This document shows positions 27,352 through 35,317 of a stretch of DNA of 64,000 nucleotides, piece after piece. Source of the stretch: Sphingomonas sp. UNC305MFCol5.2. Its GTDB lineage: Bacteria; Pseudomonadota; Alphaproteobacteria; Sphingomonadales; Sphingomonadaceae. The stretch covers positions 793,501-857,500 of the forward strand of contig NZ_JOOE01000003.1 of the NCBI RefSeq assembly GCF_000712135.1. Reading direction: 5' to 3'. Made by a program: the position numbers and the translations under genes. The number at the start of each line of letters is the position of its first letter. The first letter of the stretch is position 1. The notes beneath the pieces were generated by a model. That model saw nothing but the letters and a program-made list of their open reading frames with translations, had not been told where the DNA came from and ran no database searches.

Positions 27352-28082
27352 TGTTCCCCTTCTGCTTTTCGGTAGTGATAGAGTTCGGCCGGACGGAACG
27401 ACGCGCCGGTCTCGCGCTCGCCTGTCGCTTCCAGCCAGCCGCGATCGAGCATGCGGCGGCGGAAGGCGGGCTTGTTGAGCTTGGTGTCGAGGATCGCTTC
27501 GTAGATGTCCTGCAGCGCGCGCAGCGTGAAGCGCTGGGGCAGGAGAGCGAAGGCGATTCCGGAATAGTCGAGCTTGCCGCGCAGGCGACGCATCGCGAGG
27601 CTGAGCATCGCGCCGTGGTCGAACGCAAGCTCCAGCGGATCGCCGTCGCCGATGCGCGCTTCGACAGGGCCTCCTGTCTCGCCGGGCCACGGCACGGTGA
27701 GTTCCGCGAGGGCGAGTTCGGGGGCGGATTTCAGCGCAGCGGTAAAGCGGTCGGCCGGAAGGAGCGCGAAATAGGCCACGCTGATGATCCGCGTCCGCGG
27801 GTCACGATCGACTGCCCCGAACGTGTAGAGCTGCTCGACATAGGCATCCGACATCCGCGCCTTCTCGACAAGGATACGGTGCGCCGCTTCGTCGAGGCCT
27901 TCGCCGATCCCGACAAAGCCGCCGGGCAGCGCCCATGCCCCCGCAAACGGGTGTTGGTCGCGTCGCGTCAGCAGCACGGCAGGCGCGCCATCGACCACGC
28001 TCATCAGGATCAAATCCACGGCGACCGACGGGCGTTCGTACGCGGCGGGATCATAGTTTTCGAGAAAGGCAGCTTCGTCCAT
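27348..28082 (-). CDS. nrtR: NrtR-like Nudix transcriptional regulator
   Basis: The 244-aa protein has an N-terminal Nudix domain (VAVDLILMSVVDGAPAVLLT; HPFAGAWALPGGFV) and a C-terminal winged helix (FTLRALQDIYEAILDTKLNK; FRRRMLDRGWLEATGE), the NrtR architecture. The Nudix box reads G-x5-E-x7-R-I-L-V-E-K-A: the REUxEE catalytic glutamates are partly lost, as in NrtR proteins that sense ADP-ribose rather than hydrolyse it. It heads the leftward operon and is divergent from the nicotinamidase-like gene at 28159. It probably represses both from the 76-bp intergenic region. Confidence 0.85.
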   Translation of the reverse strand: MDEAAFLENYDPAAYERPSVAVDLILMSVVDGAPAVLLTRRDQHPFAGAWALPGGFVGIGEGLDEAAHRILVEKARMSDAYVEQLYTFGAVDRDPRTRIISVAYFALLPADRFTAALKSAPELALAELTVPWPGETGGPVEARIGDGDPLELAFDHGAMLSLAMRRLRGKLDYSGIAFALLPQRFTLRALQDIYEAILDTKLNKPAFRRRMLDRGWLEATGERETGASFRPAELYHYRKAEGEQ

Positions 28083-28093
28083 CGGCTCGACCT

Positions 28094-28134
28094 TATACGC
28101 GTTATGCGCTTTACTTATGTGCGATATGCGTATA
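28094..28134. promoter_or_regulatory. Candidate NrtR operator in divergent promoter region
   Basis: TATACGC at 28094-28100 is mirrored by GCGTATA at 28128-28134, and TATGCG recurs directly at 28103-28108 and 28125-28130. The AT-rich 76-bp gap between nrtR and the nicotinamidase-like gene contrasts with the GC-rich surroundings. A TATATG (28131-28136) could be a rightward -10. An AAGGAG (28145-28150) is the ribosome-binding site of the 28159 gene. Confidence 0.5.
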
Positions 28135-28158
28135 TGTCAAATGCCAAGGAGATGACCC

Positions 28159-28752
28159 ATGAAGCGTTTCGTGATCGTGGTGGACATGCAGCGGGATTTC
28201 GTGGCGGCCGACGGGGCACTGCCGGTGGCTGAAGCGGAGGCGATCGTATCGCCGATGAAAGCTTGGCTCGCGGGCCTGCGCTCCGAAGACGTGGCCGGCG
28301 TGCTCTTCACTGCAGACACGCACGTGCCTGCGATCTATGCGACCTCGGCGGAGGCCGAACAGTTTCCACCACATTGCGAGAAGGGCACGCCGGGGTGGGA
28401 GAATGTGCTCGATCCAGATGCGATCGATCCTGCCATCCCGGTCTATCGACTCGAAAAGGGCGTGTTCGACATGTGGGCCGAGCCCGATCTCGCGGTTGCG
28501 GCGGTCGCCACAGATGAGCAGGTTGCGCGGGAGGCCTTCTTTGCAGAGCTGAAGGCGCGGGGCGTCACCGAAGTGACGGTGATCGGCGTCGCTGCCGACT
28601 ATTGCGTACGCTGGGCCATCGAGGGCCTCGTCGCGCGTGGATTCGCGGTCGAAGTGCCGACGCGACTTACCCGCGGTATCGCGCGACCGATCGAGCAAGT
28701 CATCGCCGATGAGTTTGCGGATGCGCCGGTCCGGATGGAGGCAGCGGCATGA
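28159..28752 (+). CDS. Nicotinamidase-like cysteine hydrolase (isochorismatase superfamily)
   Basis: The 197-aa protein carries the catalytic triad of the superfamily: Asp in IVVDMQRDF (about residue 9), Lys in YRLEKGVFDMW, and Cys in GVAADYCVRWA. The metal-site histidine region TADTHVP and the motif FPPHCEKGTPGWE are characteristic of nicotinamidases (PncA). It would convert nicotinamide to nicotinate, feeding the pncB product encoded in the divergent operon. AAGGAG lies 8 nt before the ATG. Its end overlaps the radical-SAM start by 4 bp. Confidence 0.82.
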   Translation: MKRFVIVVDMQRDFVAADGALPVAEAEAIVSPMKAWLAGLRSEDVAGVLFTADTHVPAIYATSAEAEQFPPHCEKGTPGWENVLDPDAIDPAIPVYRLEKGVFDMWAEPDLAVAAVATDEQVAREAFFAELKARGVTEVTVIGVAADYCVRWAIEGLVARGFAVEVPTRLTRGIARPIEQVIADEFADAPVRMEAAA

Positions 28753-29723
28753 TTGTCCTGTGGCGCGTCTCGAATCACTGCAATCTGGCGTGCCCCTTCT
28801 GCGCATATGACAAGCGCCTGAGCTTGCCGCGGGAAGAGGCGGATCCGACGCAGGTCGCGCGGCTCATCGACCTGCTCGGCGCGTGGCGGAGCGAAACCGG
28901 CCGTCCTGTGCTGTTGAGCTGGCTCGGCGGCGAGCCGTTGTTGTGGGCGCCGCGTGCCGAGCTGGACGAGCGCGCAGCCGGCCAAGGCATTGGACTTAGT
29001 CTGACCACCAACGGGACCCGCCTGGGTGCGCCGCGCGTGCGAGCGGAGCTTGTGCAGCGCTATAGCGAGGTCACGATCAGTATCGACGGCATGGGCAACT
29101 TCCATGACGCCATGCGCGGCTGGCGCGGCGCGTTCGGGAAGCTTGCGCAGAGCGTGCCGGCGCTGACAGGCGAGCGGGACGCCGTGGGCGCGGGGCTCAA
29201 GGTGCGCGCCAACATCGTGCTGATGCGCGACAACATCGACGGTTTCGCCACCTTGTGCCGCACACTCGCCGGCTGGGGAGTCGACGAAATCAGCTTCAAT
29301 CAGTTGGGCGGGCGCGACCGCCCCGAATTCTATCCCGATCATCGCCTGCGCCTCGACGATGTCGCGCAGCTTGCGGCTGAGGTGCCACGGCTGCGCGCCG
29401 AACTCGGCCAGATGGGAACGACGTTGGTCGGCGGGGCCTCCTATCTGGAGCGGTTCGCTGACACGGTCGCGGGGCGACCACTGCCCATCACGGACTGCCG
29501 AGTGGCGGAAACCTTTTTGTTTATCGATGAGGCCGGCCGCATCGCCCCGTGCAGCTTCGCGCCCGAGCATTTCGGAGTTTCAGTCGACGATCTGCATAGT
29601 CCAGCGGATATCCAAGCCTTGCCGCGGCAACTGCGGTTGCATCAGCGCATGCATCCGGCCCGCGACTGCGCCGACTGTCCGAGCACCCAGCAATTTGCCA
29701 AGTTCGAACCACTGGCGGCATGA
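28749..29723 (+). CDS. Radical SAM protein with SPASM/Twitch-like C-terminus
   Basis: The 324-aa protein has the [4Fe-4S]-SAM motif CNLACPFC at about residues 12-19, the GGEP motif in LSWLGGEPLLW, and later conserved barrel strands. A cysteine-rich C-terminus (ITDCRVAETF; GRIAPCSF; DCADCPS) resembles SPASM/Twitch domains that bind a second cluster. Such enzymes usually modify peptides, proteins or small molecules; no precursor peptide is seen nearby. Its start overlaps the nicotinamidase-like gene, tying it to this NAD locus. A 9-bp hairpin follows its stop. Confidence 0.85.
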   Translation: MIVLWRVSNHCNLACPFCAYDKRLSLPREEADPTQVARLIDLLGAWRSETGRPVLLSWLGGEPLLWAPRAELDERAAGQGIGLSLTTNGTRLGAPRVRAELVQRYSEVTISIDGMGNFHDAMRGWRGAFGKLAQSVPALTGERDAVGAGLKVRANIVLMRDNIDGFATLCRTLAGWGVDEISFNQLGGRDRPEFYPDHRLRLDDVAQLAAEVPRLRAELGQMGTTLVGGASYLERFADTVAGRPLPITDCRVAETFLFIDEAGRIAPCSFAPEHFGVSVDDLHSPADIQALPRQLRLHQRMHPARDCADCPSTQQFAKFEPLAA

Positions 29724-29746
29724 TCTGGCTGGCAATAGTCCGCAAT

Positions 29747-29773
29747 CGCTGGCCCGGCTCCGGAGGGCCAGCG
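29747..29773. terminator. Hairpin between radical-SAM gene and pnkp remnant
   Basis: CGCTGGCCC (29747-29755) pairs perfectly with GGGCCAGCG (29765-29773) around a 9-nt loop. There is no T-run on either side, so intrinsic termination is weak or needs Rho. It lies where the two converging transcripts meet. Confidence 0.55.
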
Positions 29774-29776
29774 CCA

Positions 29777-30300
29777 TTACAACCGCGGATCGACCGGCTC
29801 GCTCTCCATCGCCAGCACGCCGAACACGCATTGATGCACCCGCGTCAGCGGTGCATGCGCCACGAAGCGATGCAGCGCTTCCAGCCCCAGCGCGAATTCG
29901 CGAAGCGCCATGGAGCGCTTGTGCCCCAAGCCGCGCTTCTTCAGCCGTTCGAATTTCTCAGGGCGATCATAATGCGGGCCGTAGATGATCCGCAGATACT
30001 CCCGGCCGCGGCATTTGATGGCGGGCTGGAGCAGTTCTCCTCGCGCACCGTGACATGATGATAGTGTCGCGTCTCGATGACCTGCTTGCCGAGCACGTCG
30101 GAGAGGTTGAGCTGGTTCGGCGCCATGCCGGTATCCGTCGCCGGCGATGCCAACGGCCGGATCGGCTCGTAATAGGTGCGCTGCGCAGGTACCTCGGCCA
30201 GGTCGAGCTCGGGATAGCGCAGCGCAGTCAGCTTTCCGCCGAACACGCAACCGGTGTCGATGCAGGTCGTGCCGTTGACCCAGTTCGCCTCGCATTCCAT
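29777..30300 (-). pseudogene. Remnant of Pnkp-type RNA repair enzyme (polynucleotide kinase-phosphatase-ligase)
   Basis: Two frames on the minus strand each match part of bacterial Pnkp. The first (about 30300 down to 30033) encodes the end of the phosphatase module: NWVNGTTCIDTGCVFGGKLT, ALRYPELDLAEVPA and VTVREEN. The second, in another frame (about 30030 down to 29777), encodes the ligase C-terminus: QPAIKCRGREYLRIIYGPHY, LKKRGLGHKRSMALREFALG and VFGVLAMESEPVDP. Intact enzymes of this family (about 850 aa) heal and seal broken RNA with Hen1. Here the kinase, most of the phosphatase and the adenylation core are deleted, with a frameshift at the joint. Confidence 0.82.
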
Positions 30301-30843
30301 GAGCCCGTGTCCGCCTCGCCAAAGGCGATTCCGCTAGGCGAAACCACCCGGCAGCTCGCGAAATTGCTCGAGCTGGGTAACGCGGCGAACGCCTGGGCGC
30401 TCGAAGATTGCGCGTTTACGGCGGCGTTCCTGTTCAGCGGTTTTCACGGAAGCATCGACTATGAGACCTCCAGGCAAAAGCCCATGGGAAGGTCGGCGCT
30501 GGTGAAGCGCCTGCAGGCGCTGCTGTTGCGAACAGTCCGACCTGTCGACGCCATATCGGCTTAATCCTTGGCCACCAAGCCGCCTTAGGCAATTCGGCAC
30601 GACCCGGCTGGCGTAAGTTCTTGAAGCACCCATTGCGGACGAGCGTCCGCCTTCGAGCATAGCTCGAACCAGCCTCGCGGGCTGTGTGGCGTTTTTCGGT
30701 CGTTGCGCCGGCCCGTGCCGATACCGCAGCTATCAGACCTAACGAGCCTAAATGCTGCCGGACTGCTTACGGCCGAAATTGCGGCCGTTAGGCTTGCGGA
30801 AAGGCTGTTCGGCGACAAAGCGAGGGTCATAGCGGAGTGCAGG
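30301..30843. other. Gap upstream of the pnkp remnant
   Basis: No convincing gene is seen. A plus-strand frame ending at 30564 has protein-like stretches (TTRQLAKLLELGNAANAWAL) but no family I recognise, and it runs on upstream through the antisense of the pnkp remnant. A nested inverted repeat (AGCCTAA 30745-30751 with TTAGGCT 30788-30794; ACGGCCG 30769-30775 with CGGCCGT 30782-30788) lies before the next gene and may belong to its promoter region. Confidence 0.4.
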
Positions 30844-31431
30844 ATGCACAAGATCGTTTTTGCCGTTGCATTGCTGGGCGCTTCGTCGGGGGCCCGGGCT
30901 GAAGACATGGACTGGCGAACGGAGGAGGCGCAGATCGCCATCCAGGCGGGCCTCGCCACGGCGAGCGACATGTGCGCCTCGTTCGGCTTTACGCGCATGA
31001 AGCCGCAGCCGGACGCTGTCATGCGCGACAGGATCTCCGGGCATCTGCTGGGCTCCGCCGCGCCTGTGGACGAGCTCAATCGCTGGGTCGAGGTGGTGAT
31101 GGCGGCGAAACGGCTTCGGATTGGGGCCGACGATCCGGGCCGGCTCGACCGCGGGCTGGAGGCGCTATCCGCCGCCCAGAGGGACCCGGCGGGGTTCGAG
31201 CCGGCGCGGCAGCGCTTCGTCGACAATGCGATGGGGCCGATCCGGACGGCGATCGACGCCTGCAAGCGCGCGGCGGCGGAGCCGTTCATCGGGAAGAACT
31301 ACTTCGCCGGACACCCCCAGGGTGACGCGGGGAAATATGAAGACATGTTCCGCGTGCAATTCGCCGAGATCCTGAAGAAGATGACCGAGCAGGCGGCGGA
31401 AGTGGCGGCGAGGACGAAGGGTGTAAAGTGA
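30844..31431 (+). CDS. Exported hypothetical protein
   Basis: The 195-aa protein begins at ATG 30844 with a signal peptide (MHKIVFAVALLGASSGARA then EDMDW). The mature part is mostly helical, with two cysteines (DMCASFGF and DACKRAAAEP) that could form a disulfide. It is lysine-rich towards the end (EILKKMTEQAAEVAARTKGV). I recognise no domain. AGTGCAGG upstream is a weak Shine-Dalgarno. The signal peptide supports a real gene despite flanking empty DNA. Confidence 0.65.
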   Translation: MHKIVFAVALLGASSGARAEDMDWRTEEAQIAIQAGLATASDMCASFGFTRMKPQPDAVMRDRISGHLLGSAAPVDELNRWVEVVMAAKRLRIGADDPGRLDRGLEALSAAQRDPAGFEPARQRFVDNAMGPIRTAIDACKRAAAEPFIGKNYFAGHPQGDAGKYEDMFRVQFAEILKKMTEQAAEVAARTKGVK

Positions 31432-32003
31432 TAAAGGTAGGCTGGCGCAGTGGCCGAGATGTACTGGGGAAGCTGCACCGAGAGACTGCAAAGACGTCTG
31501 TGCGCCCTCCATGGAAGGAAGGTTAGCCACAGCCGGATTCCGACCGCCGCGCCAGTGTGTTTGCCACGGGCAAGCTACGCCGAGGCAACTCAGTAAGCGA
31601 CGCGGGAACGTCCGGTCTCGCAATCCTGCTTCCCAAAGGCAGACTGGCCGCTCCCGGCCCAATTCCGGACACGGACGTGCGACGGCGGCAAAGCGCCCTA
31701 ATTGTTGCCGTTCAGTTCGGCCCGGTGAAAGCTTGAAAGCGGGCATCCGTTTAGCACGGACGAAGCAACTCCGACGCACGGACGTTCCTCCGCCCTCAGT
31801 AGCTTTCGACCAGCAGACAGCCATCGCTTCTCAGGGTGCGCTTGAGTCAGGCCGCCACTTTCATTGGCCGTCAAGATCCGCACCTTCGACCGCCTCCGCC
31901 AGCGCCGCGCATCTTGACAGTCCGGGAATAGTCGGACAAATATTATTTGCAAACACTATTTCATATATGGAAATAATCCGCGCTTGGGAGAGGAAGCGAT
32001 GCA
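31432..32003. other. Gene-poor gap before the fucosidase locus
   Basis: The frames here give arginine/serine-rich, non-protein-like translations. The last 60 bp turn AT-rich and hold the probable promoter and operator of the glycan locus (see 31957-31975). Nothing else is recognised. Confidence 0.4.
31957..31975. promoter_or_regulatory. AT-rich inverted repeat upstream of the fucosidase operon
   Basis: TATTTC (31957-31962) and GAAATA (31970-31975) flank a 7-nt centre containing ATATAT. It lies 29 bp before the ATG of the first GH29 gene, in the only AT-rich patch of this region. Position and symmetry suit an operator over the promoter. The regulator is unknown; the DeoR protein at 37593 is a candidate. 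Confidence 0.45.
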
Positions 32004-33656
32004 ATGACGATCACGAGGCGGAACCTTTTCAATGCCGCCGCAGCGGTGGGCTTGATCGGCGCCTCCAAGATCTCGGCGGCCGATCTGGTTCCTGCCGGGT
32101 TCGACCAGATCGCCAAAGGGCCGTTCGAGCCGACCTGGGATTCTCTCGACGCCGGCTATCGGACGCCCGACTGGTTCCGCGACGCCAAATTCGGGCTGTG
32201 GGCTCATTGGGGCGCCCAATGCGTGCCGGAGGCGGGCGACTGGTACGCCCGCAGCATGTACATGCCTGGCCAGCCCGCCTACGCCCACCATCTGAGGACC
32301 TATGGCCATCCGGCCGACACCGGCTTCATGGACATCTATCCCCAATGGCGGGCGGAGAACTGGAACCCCGACAACCTGCTGGATCTCTACGCCAAGGCCG
32401 GCGCGAAATACTTTGTGGCCATGGCCAATCACCACGACAATTTCGACGCCTACCAATCGAGGTTCCACGACTGGAACTCAGTCCGTGTAGGACCCAGGAA
32501 GGACATCATCGGCTTATGGGCGAAGGCTGCTCGCAAGCAGGGCCTGCGCTTCGGCGTCTCCAATCATTCGGCTCATGCCTGGCATTGGTTCCAGACCGCC
32601 TACGGCTATGACGCCGAAGGGCCGCGCAAGGGCGAGCGCTACGACGCCTTCAAGCGCTTCGCGGTGGATGGAAAAGGAAAATGGTGGGAGGGCCTGGATC
32701 CGCAGCAGCTTTACGCCGGCTCGGTCATGCCCCTGCCGGAGGGCATCGAGACGAACGCCGCCGCCGCCGCGTGGCACGAAGCCAACGACCGGGTGTGGAC
32801 CGAGAAGGCCCCGCTGAACAATCCGGCCTTCACCCGCCAATGGTATCTGCGGTGCAAGGACCTGATCGACAGCTACCGGCCGGATCTCGTCTATTTCGAC
32901 AATTTCGATCTGCCGCTCGAACAGGCGGGCCTGGACATCGCCGCTCACTATTACAACGCGTCGCTGCAGTGGCACGGCAAGCTGGATGCGGTGATCAACA
33001 TCAAGCCCCACGACACTCGCCGCCCGGGGATCGTCGCCGACGTCGAGCGGGGCCTGCGCAGCGAGATCAGCCCCGAGCCATGGCAGACCGACACCTGCAT
33101 CGGTGACTGGCACTATAATCGCCGCGTCTTCGAGGAAAAGCGCTACCTGCCCGCCGCCGAGGTGATCCATCGGCTCTGCGACATCGTCTCCAAGAACGGC
33201 AATCTGCTGCTCAGCATTCCGGTTCGCGGAGACGGCACTATCGACTCCGAGGAGCGGCGGATCGTCGAGGAAATCGGCGGCTGGATGGGCCGGTTCTCCG
33301 ACGCGATCCATGGCACGCGGCCCTGGACGACCTTCGGCGAAGGGCCGACGGTCGTGGCCGCCGGCATGTTCAGCGAGGGCAAGCAGAAGCCGTTCACGCC
33401 GCGGGACATCCGCTTCACCACGAAGGGCGACGCGCTCTACGCGATCACCTTGGGCCGCCCGGAGCGGGGGGAGGTCATCGTCACCACCCTCGCCAAGGGC
33501 GGCCACCACGCCAAGGGACCGGTGCGGCGGGTGACTCTGGTCGGCGACAAGGCTTCCCTGTCTTTCCGCCAGGACGGCGCGGGCCTCCGCGTGACCTTGC
33601 CCGCGGGAGCGATGCATCCCTTCGGCGTCGCGCTCAGGATCGAGGGGGTTCTGTAG
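32004..33656 (+). CDS. GH29 alpha-L-fucosidase (Tat-exported)
   Basis: The 550-aa glycosidase removes alpha-linked L-fucose. A twin-arginine leader (MTITRRNLFNAAAAVGLIGA) directs export. The GH29 catalytic barrel starts at about residue 45 (TPDWFRDAKFGLWAHWGAQC), with the substrate loop MANHHDNFDAYQS and FGVSNHSAHAWHWF. The likely nucleophile Asp lies in DLVYFDNFDLP, and SKNGNLLLSIP precedes the C-terminal beta domain. GAGAGGAAG lies before the ATG. It is followed by a second GH29 gene after 74 bp. Confidence 0.93.
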   Translation: MTITRRNLFNAAAAVGLIGASKISAADLVPAGFDQIAKGPFEPTWDSLDAGYRTPDWFRDAKFGLWAHWGAQCVPEAGDWYARSMYMPGQPAYAHHLRTYGHPADTGFMDIYPQWRAENWNPDNLLDLYAKAGAKYFVAMANHHDNFDAYQSRFHDWNSVRVGPRKDIIGLWAKAARKQGLRFGVSNHSAHAWHWFQTAYGYDAEGPRKGERYDAFKRFAVDGKGKWWEGLDPQQLYAGSVMPLPEGIETNAAAAAWHEANDRVWTEKAPLNNPAFTRQWYLRCKDLIDSYRPDLVYFDNFDLPLEQAGLDIAAHYYNASLQWHGKLDAVINIKPHDTRRPGIVADVERGLRSEISPEPWQTDTCIGDWHYNRRVFEEKRYLPAAEVIHRLCDIVSKNGNLLLSIPVRGDGTIDSEERRIVEEIGGWMGRFSDAIHGTRPWTTFGEGPTVVAAGMFSEGKQKPFTPRDIRFTTKGDALYAITLGRPERGEVIVTTLAKGGHHAKGPVRRVTLVGDKASLSFRQDGAGLRVTLPAGAMHPFGVALRIEGVL

Positions 33657-33730
33657 CTGCAGCGGCGCGCAATGATGAAGGGCTCGCGTCCGTGTCCGGA
33701 ATCCAACGACAATATCGGTAGAGGTGGAAA

Positions 33731-35284
33731 ATGGCTGCTTTCAGCAAGCGAGAGGTTCTGTTTGCGCCACTGGCGGCGGCCCTGGGACTGCCGGCGGTAG
33801 CGCGGGCAAAAGGGAGCGGCGGGGGCTTCGGGGACATCCGGCTCGATGCCGTTCCAGGCCCGTTCAATTCGAGCGTTGCATCACTCGAGGCTTATCGGAC
33901 GCCCGACTGGTTTCGGGACGCGAAGTTCGGCATCTGGTCGCATTGGGGCCCACAGGCGGTGCCCGGGCAGGGCGACTGGTACGCGCGCTATCTCTACGCG
34001 CCCGGGCACCCGCATTATGATCATCACGTCAAGACTTACGGCCACCCGTCGAAGTTCGGGTATAAGGATATCATTCCTCTGTGGAAGGCAGAGCGCTTCG
34101 ACCCGGAAGCGCTGATGGCCAAATATGCGGGCGCCGGCGCCAAATATTTCGTGTCGATGGGCGTTCATCACGACAATTTCGACCTGTGGAATTCCAGACA
34201 TCATCGCTGGAACGCGGCGGTGATGGGCCCGAAGCGCGACATCGTCGGTGCCTGGAAGGCAGCTGCGACGCGGCAGGGCCTGCGCTTCGGCGTGTCCGAA
34301 CATCTGGGTGCCAGCTATTGCTGGTGGTATCCCAACCATCTCTTCGACCAGTTCTGGGGAAAGATGGACGCGGACTATGACGGCGCCGATCCGCGTTATG
34401 CCGACCTGTACCACGACAATCGGGACGAGCCGTACCGGGGCCACGCCGATACCTGGTACACGAAGAACCCGAAGTTCCATCGCCGCTGGTTCGATCGCAT
34501 CCGCGACCTGATCGACAATTATCAGCCTGACCTGCTCTATTCGGACGGCGGCATTCCGTTCGGCGACGTTGGCCGGACGATGGTCGCGCATCTCTACAAC
34601 AGCAGCATCGCCCGCTCCGGAAAGCTCGAAGCGGTTTATGCGCACAAGCAAGGGCCCGGAGAATTCCTTCCGAAGGCCGGCGTGCAGGATGTCGAGCGCG
34701 GCGCGCTGGAGGGAATCAACCCGCTGCCCTGGCAGACCGACACGTCGAACGGCGACTGGTTCTTCAACCAGAACGATCGCTTCAAGACGGCGAAGCAAGT
34801 GATCGGTATGCTCGCGGACATCGTCTCCAAGAACGGCAACCTCCTGCTGAACGTCGTGCAATATCCCGACGGCAGCCTGCCGCCGCAATCGGAGGAGCTA
34901 CTGGCCGGACTCACCGCGTGGATGAAGGTCAACTCCGAAGCGATCCACGGGACCCGTCCATGGAAAATCTTCGGTGAGGGGCCGACCAACGCCAAAGCCG
35001 GCGCCTTCACCGAATCCGGCGACTATACCGCGCAGGATATCCGCTTCACGACGAAAGGCGGCGCGCTCTACGCGATCCTGCTCGGTTGGCCGCAAGGGGA
35101 AAGCGCGATCCGGTCGCTTGGCGGCGAGGCGCTGCCCGATGCACGGATCGAGCGCGTCGACTTGCTTGGCGGGCCGAAGCTGCGGTTCCGGCGTGAAGCC
35201 GACGCGCTGTGGTTGACGCTGCCGCCGCCGCAAAGCGGGGCCTCCATCCCGGTGGTGCGGATTCGCGGGCGCGGCCTGGCCTAA
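33731..35284 (+). CDS. GH29 alpha-L-fucosidase (second copy)
   Basis: The 517-aa paralogue of the upstream gene has an N-terminal export signal with KRE and a hydrophobic stretch (VLFAPLAAALGLPAVARA). Catalytic-barrel landmarks are TPDWFRDAKFGIWSHWGPQA, MGVHHDNFDLWNSRHH, FGVSEHLGASYCWWYP and the nucleophile region DLLYSDGGIPFGD. It is clearly diverged from the first copy in the active-site loops (DNFDLP versus DGGIPF), so the two probably have different linkage preferences. It is followed by the GH42 gene after 33 bp. Confidence 0.93.
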   Translation: MAAFSKREVLFAPLAAALGLPAVARAKGSGGGFGDIRLDAVPGPFNSSVASLEAYRTPDWFRDAKFGIWSHWGPQAVPGQGDWYARYLYAPGHPHYDHHVKTYGHPSKFGYKDIIPLWKAERFDPEALMAKYAGAGAKYFVSMGVHHDNFDLWNSRHHRWNAAVMGPKRDIVGAWKAAATRQGLRFGVSEHLGASYCWWYPNHLFDQFWGKMDADYDGADPRYADLYHDNRDEPYRGHADTWYTKNPKFHRRWFDRIRDLIDNYQPDLLYSDGGIPFGDVGRTMVAHLYNSSIARSGKLEAVYAHKQGPGEFLPKAGVQDVERGALEGINPLPWQTDTSNGDWFFNQNDRFKTAKQVIGMLADIVSKNGNLLLNVVQYPDGSLPPQSEELLAGLTAWMKVNSEAIHGTRPWKIFGEGPTNAKAGAFTESGDYTAQDIRFTTKGGALYAILLGWPQGESAIRSLGGEALPDARIERVDLLGGPKLRFRREADALWLTLPPPQSGASIPVVRIRGRGLA

Positions 35285-35317
35285 GTCTGCAGGGCAAATC
35301 AGATTTCAGGAGCCGGA

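Noticed and set aside
28749..29723. Radical-SAM protein considered as a prokaryotic viperin
   Set aside because: The cysteine motif spacing fits, but SPASM-type C-terminal cysteines and lack of viperin-like surrounding motifs argue against it.
30055..30564. Plus-strand frame upstream of and across the pnkp remnant
   Set aside because: Half of it is antisense to the Pnkp-like segments. The rest is not recognised and lacks a start signal, so it is only mentioned under the gap.
31511..32003. Open frame in the gap before the fucosidase
   Set aside because: Translation is low-complexity Arg/Ser/Pro-rich, and the frame continues out of frame into the GH29 gene.
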